Shown: in pieces, positions 1 to 6,880 of the stretch
Layout of the letters: every line of letters starts with the position of its first letter
Position numbering within the stretch: the stretch's first letter is position 1
Assembly (NCBI GenBank): GCA_934446095.1
Contig: CAKSDR010000007.1
Location: 1 to 47,782 of the forward strand
DNA from: an uncultured Eubacteriales bacterium
GTDB lineage: Bacteria; Bacillota; Clostridia; Oscillospirales; CAG-382
DNA length: 47,782 nucleotides
Direction: 5' to 3'
Notes under the pieces: generated by a model
Told to the model about the DNA's origin: nothing
Database searches by the model: none
What the model saw: the letters and a program-made list of their open reading frames with translations, nothing else
Translations under genes and position numbers: made by a program

Positions 1-162
1 GTATTTAAATGTATCGCAAATAGTTTTATTGACCGCAGCGCGCATCAAAAACTGCTTTTTCGGCACTTCAGAATTCGCATGAAAAATCGCACTGCATGAC
101 CCCTGTTTTTTTAAATTTTAATAAGGACAAAAATATATAAAATTACAAGCCCTTGCAGAATA
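1..162. other. Window edge, no gene recognised
   Basis: No open reading frame with a plausible start, ribosome binding site or recognisable product is seen on either strand. The stretch lies downstream of the minus-strand gene that ends at 163. No hairpin followed by a T-run is evident, so the terminator of that gene is not identified. Confidence 0.5.
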
Positions 163-1755
163 TTATTCAAATCTTATGGATATGTTTTCAAAGTCCGGTA
201 TCACTTTATAACCGTTTTCGGTTTTCTCAAGCGAAGCGCCCTCAAACACCATTTTGTAATTTGTTCCCCTGTGCGAAAAGTTTACACAGGAGCCCTGTAC
301 AGAGATATCTGTGCTGCCGTACGTATCAGTATTTTCAATAACGTCTGATTTTGAAATATCATCATATATAGATATCTCGGCTTCAACGTCGCATCCTCTT
401 TCGAAATGCATTGCAACGCCTTTGGGAACTGAAATATTTATTTTATCTTCAAGAAATTCAACGCGGATATTTCCTTCTTTGCAGTCTGCCGATACATAAA
501 GATTTCCATTTTTGCCTTCAACCTTATAATTTTCAGATATAGTATCGAAAAACAGTCCGCATCTTACGTCTTTTGAGCTCCAGACTCTTCCGTCAACAAC
601 CGGAAGATTGTCAAAAACCACATTTTTCGTAAGGCAAGGTTTGTCGTAATGGTGTTCTTTGTATTTTTCATCAAATTTAAAAATATCGCGGAAATAAAGT
701 TTGTCTTTTTCAAGGAAAAGACTTGCCCTGTAATTTTTGCTGCTGTACCAAGCGTTCTTATAACCGTTGCCGCTCCAGTCATCCTCGGCAACAAGCGCCG
801 TTGCCGGAGTTGACGCATAATTTTCGGAAAACCATCTTCCCGTGTCACACATCTTAAGAATTGAAATCTTGCCTTGTTTTTCGTACTCTTTTGCAAGTTC
901 CAGTTGCATATAAAGACCTTTTTCGACATTTTCCATAGGAAAACCGTTTTCCTGTCCTGTCTGCATATATGCATTCGAAAGACATTCGTTGTCAAAATAG
1001 CATTTAAAATACCATTCTACAGCCTCTCTGTCATGTCCTGCGGGCCATGTCGGCTCTATTGTAGCGCAAATCTGGTCGGGAAGTCTCATGTCATCGTAAA
1101 GTTTTTCTCCGTAACCGTAAATCGGATCTATGCCTAAAAGTTTTACCAGAGGGACATTTATCTGATTTTCTTTCGTTGAAGCGGGGCAAAGCATGTTGTA
1201 TTTCGAAGGATAATAAGGCTGGTTGTAATATCCTCCCCAAACCGTATACGCGTCAACGCCGAACTGCTCGCGGCAAACGCCGAATATTTTTACGCTCTTA
1301 TATTTCTTGCTTATGTATTCCATGGTATATGCGTCAATCATCCATGAACAAACCGTTTCCGGGAAAAATCCGAAAATTCTATTGAATTCTTCCATTACGC
1401 AGTCTATGATTTTTTCTTTCTGACTGTTGGTATATGCCATTATAAATCCGGGATTGACATACCAGTCCCAATCCCATCCCGGTCTGCCTCTCCATTCTAT
1501 ACCTACCCTTTCAACAAGAGGGCGGCACAATTCGAGCCATACACCTATTTCCATTTTTTCGTCTTTTTCACGAAGGAAAAGCTGCTGAAATCTTTCATCT
1601 GTAAAAGTGTCGTATTGAAGGAGAAAAGTATTGTCAACATTATAATCCTTCATCATTTTTATTCTTCTGACAACAGGCGTATACATGTCATAGTCAGGCA
1701 TTCTCGGATCTTTCAGTCTTACAAAATTCATAAAATTCAAAATTTTATTCTTCAT
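163..1755 (-). CDS. Uncharacterised protein, DUF3863/DUF3864-like, possible carbohydrate-active enzyme
   Basis: This 530-residue protein has no signal peptide or membrane segment. The N-terminal two thirds is rich in aromatic residues and reads like a beta/alpha-barrel enzyme. Motifs include FLLQYDTF near residue 45, EIGVWLEL near 70, a W-rich WRGRPGWDWDWY near 90, SWMIDAYTMEYI near 140 and YTVWGGYYNQPYYPS near 170. The C-terminal third is beta-strand rich, as in an accessory sandwich domain. From memory this pattern resembles the DUF3863/DUF3864 proteins of gut Bacteroides, which look like polysaccharide deacetylase or glycosidase relatives; that assignment is tentative and the substrate is unknown. 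The start is supported by GGAGG 5 nt upstream. It stands alone on its strand behind a perfect consensus promoter, with no transporter or regulator attached. Confidence 0.7.
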   Translation of the reverse strand: MKNKILNFMNFVRLKDPRMPDYDMYTPVVRRIKMMKDYNVDNTFLLQYDTFTDERFQQLFLREKDEKMEIGVWLELCRPLVERVGIEWRGRPGWDWDWYVNPGFIMAYTNSQKEKIIDCVMEEFNRIFGFFPETVCSWMIDAYTMEYISKKYKSVKIFGVCREQFGVDAYTVWGGYYNQPYYPSKYNMLCPASTKENQINVPLVKLLGIDPIYGYGEKLYDDMRLPDQICATIEPTWPAGHDREAVEWYFKCYFDNECLSNAYMQTGQENGFPMENVEKGLYMQLELAKEYEKQGKISILKMCDTGRWFSENYASTPATALVAEDDWSGNGYKNAWYSSKNYRASLFLEKDKLYFRDIFKFDEKYKEHHYDKPCLTKNVVFDNLPVVDGRVWSSKDVRCGLFFDTISENYKVEGKNGNLYVSADCKEGNIRVEFLEDKINISVPKGVAMHFERGCDVEAEISIYDDISKSDVIENTDTYGSTDISVQGSCVNFSHRGTNYKMVFEGASLEKTENGYKVIPDFENISIRFE

Positions 1756-1799
1756 ATTTTCCTCCTTAAACAGAAAACGACAATATTATTCCGACTAAA

Positions 1800-1828
1800 A
1801 TTATATCAGCCGGAAAACCCCTTGTCAA
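1800..1828 (-). promoter_or_regulatory. Perfect sigma-A promoter for the DUF3863-like gene
   Basis: On the minus strand TTGACA (1823-1828) and TATAAT (1800-1805) are separated by exactly 17 bp. Transcription would start near 1793 and give a short leader of about 38 nt before the start codon at 1755. Confidence 0.75.
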
Positions 1829-1858
1829 TACAAAAATCCTCCGAAAACGAAAAATCTC

Positions 1859-1887
1859 TTGCTATTGCGAACTTTACGTTGTATAAT
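1859..1887 (+). promoter_or_regulatory. Sigma-A promoter of the DMT transporter gene
   Basis: TTGCTA (1859-1864) and TATAAT (1882-1887) are spaced by 17 bp. The predicted start of transcription is near 1894, and the start codon is at 1930 after a GAGGAAAAATT ribosome binding region. It is divergent from the promoter at 1800-1828. Confidence 0.65.
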
Positions 1888-1929
1888 ATCGAGTACCGAA
1901 GTATTTTTATCGCTTTGTGAGGAAAAATT

Positions 1930-2832
1930 ATGTCAAAAAAAGTCAAAAGCATTATTTGTATAATAATTGCAGCAGTATCATGGGGCCTTTTCCCATCGCT
2001 GAACAGAATTCTTTATTCTTACGGGTACAGCGTAATTCAGGTCACTGCCGCAATGGCGTTTGTTGCCGCGGCGGTTTACCTTGTGTGGGGGATTGCAAAA
2101 GGCGTTTTCAAAGGGATCAGATTTTCCGACTGCGTATTTTTTCTTTTCTACGGATGCGCCGCAGTATTATCTACATATGTATTTTATTCGCTTGCGATAA
2201 AGGAAATTTCACCTCCGATGGCATCTGTGCTTTTGTATACGGCCCCCGCGTTTGTTATCATTTTTTCCGCAGTTATCTACAAAGAACCAATAACAAAAAT
2301 AAAATTCACCGCACTCTTAATGACACTTGCGGGAAGTTGCCTTACGGTTAAAATTTACGATTTTGAATCTTTAAAAGTTTCTTTTACCGGAATAATTTTC
2401 GGTCTTTTGTCAGGAATCGGATATTCAATGCTTACCGTTATAGGAAAATACGCGGTAAAAAAATACAGTCCGCTTCAGAATACTTTTATTCCCGCATATG
2501 CGGTAGCCATAGTTTTAATTTTTATATGTCCGCCGTCGAAAATCAATATCAGTTTCGATATAAGCCTTGCCTGCCTTATAGGTACCGGAATTTTCGGCAG
2601 CGTAATTCCTTATTTCTTCTATCTTCGAGGCCTTGACATGGGAATAGACGGTGCAAATGCCAGTCTTCTTTCAAACATCGAACCGCTTGTCGCGGTTTTA
2701 TGCGGCGTGATTTTCTTCAAAGATACGCTTTCCGCACTGCAGATTGCAGGAATAGCGATAACTCTTTCAGGCGCGGTTTTCCCGAATATTGCACCATCAA
2801 TTCTGAACCTAAAAGAAAAGACCGAAATTTGA
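1930..2832 (+). CDS. EamA/DMT-family membrane transporter
   Basis: The protein has 300 residues and about ten hydrophobic segments in two similar halves, the layout of EamA (drug/metabolite transporter) permeases. The first helix contains AAVSWGLFPSLNRIL, the typical W-G beginning of the EamA repeat. The second half has GLLSGIGYSMLTVIGKYAVKKYSPL and ends with the family's characteristic block SLLSNIEPLVAVLCGVIFFKDTLSALQIAGIAITLSGA. Members export or import amino acids, sugars or other small metabolites across the cytoplasmic membrane; the substrate cannot be read from sequence. It is monocistronic, with its own promoter upstream and a hairpin terminator that overlaps the stop codon. Confidence 0.9.
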   Translation: MSKKVKSIICIIIAAVSWGLFPSLNRILYSYGYSVIQVTAAMAFVAAAVYLVWGIAKGVFKGIRFSDCVFFLFYGCAAVLSTYVFYSLAIKEISPPMASVLLYTAPAFVIIFSAVIYKEPITKIKFTALLMTLAGSCLTVKIYDFESLKVSFTGIIFGLLSGIGYSMLTVIGKYAVKKYSPLQNTFIPAYAVAIVLIFICPPSKINISFDISLACLIGTGIFGSVIPYFFYLRGLDMGIDGANASLLSNIEPLVAVLCGVIFFKDTLSALQIAGIAITLSGAVFPNIAPSILNLKEKTEI

Positions 2833-2847
2833 TTTTCGGTCTTTTTT
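2819..2847 (+). terminator. Intrinsic terminator of the DMT transporter gene
   Basis: The stem AGACCGAAA (2819-2827) pairs with TTTCGGTCT (2834-2842) around a 6-nt loop and is followed by a T-run. The stop codon TGA (2830-2832) lies inside the loop. Confidence 0.85.
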
Positions 2848-2860
2848 CATATTTTTTACA

Positions 2861-2889
2861 TTGATTTATATTTTTTTGTCTGATATAAT
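2861..2889 (+). promoter_or_regulatory. Sigma-A promoter of the PBP/DUF3810 operon
   Basis: TTGATT (2861-2866) and TATAAT (2884-2889) are spaced by 17 bp, 37 nt before the start codon of the penicillin-binding protein gene. Confidence 0.65.
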
Positions 2890-2925
2890 AATTTTAAACA
2901 GAAAAAATTACGGGGAGGTTAATTT

Positions 2926-4965
2926 ATGTCTAAAAATAAAGTTTACGGCAAAAAAATAAGATTTTTATTCTTTATTTTTATATTTGCGGTTTGTATCGTG
3001 CTTTATTTCGGAAGACTTATCTCCCTGCAGATTGCAAATAATCAATATTATACGGAACTTGCAACCCCAAAAAATGTAAAAACCGGTATTATCGAAACCT
3101 CGCGCGGAGAGATATGCGACAGAAACGGGACTGTACTTGTCACAAATAAACTTTCATATGACCTTACACTCAACCGCACCTCTCTTCCGTCAAAAAGGGA
3201 AAATGAAGTAATTCTTAACCTCGTACAGCTTCTTGAAAATTACGGCATGCCGTTTCACGATGCACTTGCGCTCGAAGATTCCTTTCCGTACGGAACGGTG
3301 CCGTTTGACGATATAAAAACCGAAAGACTTTATAAAAATTTTGTAAAAACTTCCGAATTTTCCGAAGAACAGCTTTCGGACTTATATAATAGTCTTTTAA
3401 AAAGATATAACATATCTTCAACAATTGGAGAAACCGCGTCAGATGATGAAATAAGGAAGGTTGTGGGTATAAGGTACACACTTGAAGCAAATGATTTCGG
3501 AATATATAACCCCTTTACCCTTTTTCATAACATTGATGTTAATTTTCAAAGTGCCGTGTCAGAAAATATATATACAATGCCGGGAGTGGAAATCTCTGTT
3601 TCAGGCGAAAGATATTACAATTACGGCAGTCTTGCGGCTCATATTCTCGGAAGGATAGGCGCTATCGGACCCGATGAAGTAGATACATACCTTGAAAAAG
3701 GGTATTCTCTTGACGCTCTCATAGGAAAAAGCGGCGCCGAAAGCGCATTTGAGGAATATCTTCACGGAGAAGACGGAATAGTTAAAATCGAGTACGATTC
3801 CAATACCGAGCAAATCTTAAATAAAACCATTTCAAAACAACCTAAAAATGGTCTTACAGTTTTTCTGACAATAAACTCAGGACTGCAAAGCGCTCTTGAA
3901 AGTTCTTTATCAGACATAATTTCTTCGGTAAAGGCGCGCGCCGTTCAAAACGGCAGCACAGTTAATGTTTCGGGAGCAGCCGTTGTGCAAAACCCAAACA
4001 CCGGAGAGATATACGCAATTGCAAATTTCCCGACTTATGACCAGAATACTTATTCCGATATGCTGCCGGAACTGCTTTCAGACCCCGGAAAACCGCTTTT
4101 GAACCGCGCCACAAACGGCATATATCCGCCCGGTTCAACGTTTAAGATTGCCACTGCTTCCGCGGCACTTGCAAACGGCGTTATTGACGAAAACACTTCG
4201 TTTTACGATAAGGGTATATACACGGAATATGAAACGTACCAGCCGAAATGCTGGATTTTCGGAAAAACCGGAAGAGGACACGGCTGGCAAAATGTAACCC
4301 AGGCAATTGAAAATTCATGCAACTACTTCTTTTTCGAGGTCGGAAAGAGAATGGGTATACGGACTCTCAACGAGCATGCAAGAAAACTCGGACTCGGTTC
4401 CAAGACCGGAATCGAAACCGGAGAGGCGCAAGGAATTCTTGCAAGTCCGGAATACCGCGCTTCAATAGGCGAAGTGTGGAATCCCGGAGATGTCCTCCAG
4501 GCATCTATCGGTCAGTCCGACAACGCCTTTACTCCCATTCAGCTTTCTTCTTTCTTTTCGACTGTTGTAAACGGCGGCACAAGATACAAAACGCATATTT
4601 TAAAATCCATAAACGAATTTCATTCCGACGAACCTATATATACTTACAAGCCTGTCGTGCTTGACAAAATTTCAATTTCCGAGAAAAATCTGTCTCTTTT
4701 AAAGAGGGGCATGAAATCGGTTGTCGAAGACGGTACCGCAGCCTCCGTGTTCGTAAATTACCCTTATTCCGTAGGAGGAAAAACAGGTACGGCGCAAACA
4801 GGCGCCGGAGATGACAACGCAGTTTTTGCAGGTTTCGCACCGTTTGATGAACCCAAAATTGTAGTTTCCGTTATAATTGAAAACGGTTCTTACAGCACTA
4901 CTGCCGCAACTGTTGCAAAAAGTGTGTTTGATTATTACTTCCAGCATATAGATGAATTTAATTAA
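2926..4965 (+). CDS. Class B penicillin-binding protein (PBP2/MrdA type transpeptidase)
   Basis: A 679-residue D,D-transpeptidase that cross-links peptidoglycan outside the membrane. Residues 11-33 form one N-terminal membrane anchor. A pedestal/dimerisation domain follows, with SRGEICDRNGTVL near residue 58 and GVEISVSGERYYNYG near 220. The transpeptidase domain has all three active-site motifs: STFK with nucleophile Ser404 and Lys407, SCN at 464-466, and KTG at 619-621. Length and the AAHILGRIG segment favour the PBP2 elongation type over FtsI/SpoVD, and there is no PASTA domain. The start follows GGGGAGG at good spacing. The DUF3810 gene follows 18 bp later and is probably co-transcribed. 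Neighbouring mreBCD genes, common in other genomes, are absent here. Confidence 0.92.
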   Translation: MSKNKVYGKKIRFLFFIFIFAVCIVLYFGRLISLQIANNQYYTELATPKNVKTGIIETSRGEICDRNGTVLVTNKLSYDLTLNRTSLPSKRENEVILNLVQLLENYGMPFHDALALEDSFPYGTVPFDDIKTERLYKNFVKTSEFSEEQLSDLYNSLLKRYNISSTIGETASDDEIRKVVGIRYTLEANDFGIYNPFTLFHNIDVNFQSAVSENIYTMPGVEISVSGERYYNYGSLAAHILGRIGAIGPDEVDTYLEKGYSLDALIGKSGAESAFEEYLHGEDGIVKIEYDSNTEQILNKTISKQPKNGLTVFLTINSGLQSALESSLSDIISSVKARAVQNGSTVNVSGAAVVQNPNTGEIYAIANFPTYDQNTYSDMLPELLSDPGKPLLNRATNGIYPPGSTFKIATASAALANGVIDENTSFYDKGIYTEYETYQPKCWIFGKTGRGHGWQNVTQAIENSCNYFFFEVGKRMGIRTLNEHARKLGLGSKTGIETGEAQGILASPEYRASIGEVWNPGDVLQASIGQSDNAFTPIQLSSFFSTVVNGGTRYKTHILKSINEFHSDEPIYTYKPVVLDKISISEKNLSLLKRGMKSVVEDGTAASVFVNYPYSVGGKTGTAQTGAGDDNAVFAGFAPFDEPKIVVSVIIENGSYSTTAATVAKSVFDYYFQHIDEFN

Positions 4966-4983
4966 AAAGGAGGTCTTTATTCC

Positions 4984-6192
4984 ATGCGGAACATATTGAA
5001 AAAAGGCAATGACATTTTGCCGGAAAATAAAACTTTTTCCGATACTGCGTCAAGTATCCACAGCAAAAGACTTTCCTTCAAAGATAAAATAAAATCTCTT
5101 TCTTTCGGGAAAGAGATTATTATATTTTTAATTCTGGTCTTTCTTTTCCTTGCAACATACCTTTCAAGCGTTCTGATTTCAGGCGGCGCGGATTTTCTTT
5201 TCAGGTATGTAAGCGCTCCCGTAAATTCCGCACTGTGCGCCGTTACTTCATTTGTTCCTTTCTCACTTTCGGAAACGCTTACTTTCACAGCAATACTCCT
5301 TGTATTCTCTTCCCTTGTATGCAATATACTCCTGTTCTTTGTCAAAAGTGATTTTCTTGATGATTTCTGTTCTGTCAGTATGAAAACAGCCCTGTATCTT
5401 CTATACTTTTTTATATTTTGCTACATTGCGGTTTGCATTCCGTGCAACCACAAAACGACGCTTTCGGATAACCTTTCAATGAGCAACAGTTACACTTCAT
5501 ACGAAAATATATACGAATGTTTTAAAAAAGTTTCGGCGGAGCTTTCGGATATCGCAGCCGACAGCAGTTTTACATACGACAAAAACGAGCATTCATGTAT
5601 GCCGATGTCTTTTTCAGACATGGACAGTGAAATAAACAAAGTTTTTGCGCGCGAAAAAAATAAATATCCGTTTCTTTCAAATACTTTTTCAAAGTCGAAA
5701 AAAGCAGTGTTTTCAAACCTTATGACGCGAGTCAATATCTCGGGCATATATTCGCCGTTCACCGGAGAGGCAAATATAAATATCCAATATCCGGATTTCG
5801 TGAAGGTATTTTCGACAGCCCATGAAAAGGCGCATCAGAAAGGGCTTTTGCGTGAAGACGACGCAAATTTCATGGCGTTTTTGGTTTTGTATGAAAGCGA
5901 TAACACCTACTTCAGATACAGCGCCCTTATGACTCTTTATAATTACTTATTCAGCGCGGTATATGACGAAAACCCCGCCGACGCCGCAGAAATTTTTGCG
6001 CAGACAAATCCCAATATAAAAATCGAAATGATATCCTACTCAAACTTCTTTATCCCATACAGGAATACCGCCGTTTCAAATGTATCCTCATCCCTCAGCA
6101 ACGTTTCTCTTAAAGCAAAAGGCCCGTCTGACGGCTTTAAAACATATAACAATATAATATATCTTGCGTCGGAATATTTGCTTCAAAAATAA
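4984..6192 (+). CDS. DUF3810-family membrane protein with HExxH zinc-protease motif
   Basis: A 402-residue protein of the DUF3810 type. The N-terminal 140 residues hold three hydrophobic segments (about 35-60, 82-105, 120-145). The rest is an external or cytoplasmic domain containing FSTAHEKAHQKGLLREDDANFMAFLV, where His280-Glu281-x-x-His284 is an HExxH zinc-binding signature like that of M48-type metalloproteases. The downstream REDDANF acidic residues may supply the third ligand. Substrate and function of the family are not established to my knowledge. AAGGAGG precedes the start by 8 nt. Its operon position directly behind a PBP2-type transpeptidase suggests a job in envelope maintenance or in processing of a wall enzyme; this is inference from context. 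Confidence 0.8.
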   Translation: MRNILKKGNDILPENKTFSDTASSIHSKRLSFKDKIKSLSFGKEIIIFLILVFLFLATYLSSVLISGGADFLFRYVSAPVNSALCAVTSFVPFSLSETLTFTAILLVFSSLVCNILLFFVKSDFLDDFCSVSMKTALYLLYFFIFCYIAVCIPCNHKTTLSDNLSMSNSYTSYENIYECFKKVSAELSDIAADSSFTYDKNEHSCMPMSFSDMDSEINKVFAREKNKYPFLSNTFSKSKKAVFSNLMTRVNISGIYSPFTGEANINIQYPDFVKVFSTAHEKAHQKGLLREDDANFMAFLVLYESDNTYFRYSALMTLYNYLFSAVYDENPADAAEIFAQTNPNIKIEMISYSNFFIPYRNTAVSNVSSSLSNVSLKAKGPSDGFKTYNNIIYLASEYLLQK

Positions 6193-6198
6193 TAAAAG

Positions 6199-6226
6199 CG
6201 GACGGTCTTTTTAACCGTCCGTTTTT
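6199..6226 (+). terminator. Bidirectional terminator between DUF3810 gene and holin gene
   Basis: CGGACGGT (6199-6206) pairs with ACCGTCCG (6214-6221) around a 7-nt loop. A T-run follows on the plus strand and an A-run (6194-6197) precedes it, so it can serve the convergent holin gene ending at 6229 too. Confidence 0.85.
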
Positions 6227-6228
6227 AT

Positions 6229-6651
6229 TTATGCATTTTTTTCTTTTAACTGTTCCAGCACAGAAACAAGTTTTTTGGGCAGCGGAAGCCCGCACGCGCC
6301 CGCATTTTCAATTATTGAAAGTCCCTCGGACGCAATATAATATCCTGCCGTTATCGAACGGATGCATTCTCCGTCCGGCATTATTATTTTATCTGCGACT
6401 GAGGCAAGCGCTATTATCACAAAAATCATAAGTTTCTTTATTCCGCCGCGAAACATTATACGGCTGTCTATGCCGCCTTTATTCGTTTTTTCGGATTTTA
6501 AAAGAACCGCCTTTAATATTCCTGTTATGAAATCAAGAACTATAAGCACTATAAGGGTTGACAACCATGCGTCCCAACCTCCGAGTAACTGCGCTACAGC
6601 CCCGGATATTACTCCGAAAGCCATTTTAATACCTGTTATAATATTATCCAT
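6229..6651 (-). CDS. Holin-like protein, phage holin 4 / TcdE-type family
   Basis: A 140-residue small membrane protein. Hydrophobic segments lie at about residues 24-48 (WLSTLIVLIVLDFITGILKA), 70-88 (KKLMIFVIIALASVADKII) and more weakly at 98-115. Between the first two is KSEKTNKGGIDSRIMFRGGIKK, the Lys/Arg-rich loop typical of the Gram-positive phage_holin_4 (toxin secretion/phage lysis holin, TcdE-like) family. Such proteins oligomerise in the cytoplasmic membrane and release endolysins or toxins. The start follows AAAGGA. No endolysin, portal, capsid or integrase gene lies nearby, so it looks like a solitary chromosomal holin. Its promoter carries a LexA-type palindrome (6785-6798), suggesting DNA-damage induction. 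The leader of roughly 115 nt includes an inverted repeat at 6727-6752. Confidence 0.82.
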   Translation of the reverse strand: MDNIITGIKMAFGVISGAVAQLLGGWDAWLSTLIVLIVLDFITGILKAVLLKSEKTNKGGIDSRIMFRGGIKKLMIFVIIALASVADKIIMPDGECIRSITAGYYIASEGLSIIENAGACGLPLPKKLVSVLEQLKEKNA

Positions 6652-6775
6652 TTTTATTTTCCTTTCTGATATATTGTATTTGGCTTTCCCCGTTATTCTT
6701 ATATATTTTTAAAGACACTTATTTTGGGCAAAATATCATATTTTCTCTTGCCTTATTTATATTCACCCCGTTGTC

Positions 6776-6804
6776 TTTATATTCCGAACAAGTGTTCGTT
6801 GCAA
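6776..6804 (-). promoter_or_regulatory. Promoter of the holin gene with embedded SOS (LexA) box
   Basis: On the minus strand TTGCAA (6799-6804) and TATAAA (6776-6781) are 17 bp apart. The spacer contains the perfect palindrome CGAACAAGTGTTCG on the plus strand (6785-6798; CGAACACTTGTTCG read on the minus strand, same symmetry), which matches the Gram-positive LexA/DinR core GAAC-N4-GTTC. A repressor bound there would block polymerase. The only gene downstream on this strand before the shared terminator is the holin gene. Confidence 0.7.
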
Positions 6805-6811
6805 TGCTCAT

Positions 6812-6833
6812 AAAAAACACCGCACTGCGATGT
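6812..6833 (-). terminator. Probable spoIIE terminator
   Basis: On the minus strand ACATCGC and GCGGTGT form a 7-bp stem with one G-T pair around a 3-nt loop, followed by six T. It lies 48 nt after the spoIIE stop codon and just before the SOS-box promoter, insulating the holin gene from spoIIE transcription. Confidence 0.6.
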
Positions 6834-6846
6834 TCTTTATGTATAT

Positions 6847-6875
6847 ATTATACCACAAAACCGCGGTTTTGTAAA
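6847..6875 (-). promoter_or_regulatory. Promoter-like element with a 16-bp palindrome in its spacer
   Basis: On the minus strand TTTACA (6870-6875) and TATAAT (6847-6852) are 17 bp apart. The spacer is almost filled by the perfect palindrome CAAAACCGCGGTTTTG (6855-6870). If active it would start near 6840 and meet the terminator at 6812-6833 at once. It may instead be an extra hairpin at the 3' end of spoIIE mRNA. Confidence 0.35.
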
Positions 6876-6880
6876 TAGTT

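Noticed and set aside
6229..6651. Possible prophage around the holin gene
   Set aside because: All neighbours are core or sporulation genes; no integrase, structural, endolysin or attachment-site repeat is visible on either side.
6710..6752. Six-codon frame starting MIFCPK in the leader of the holin gene, possible leader peptide
   Set aside because: The ribosome binding site is weak and far, there is no run of regulatory codons, and no terminator hairpin follows before the holin gene. The imperfect inverted repeat at 6727-6752 is AT-rich and may be chance.
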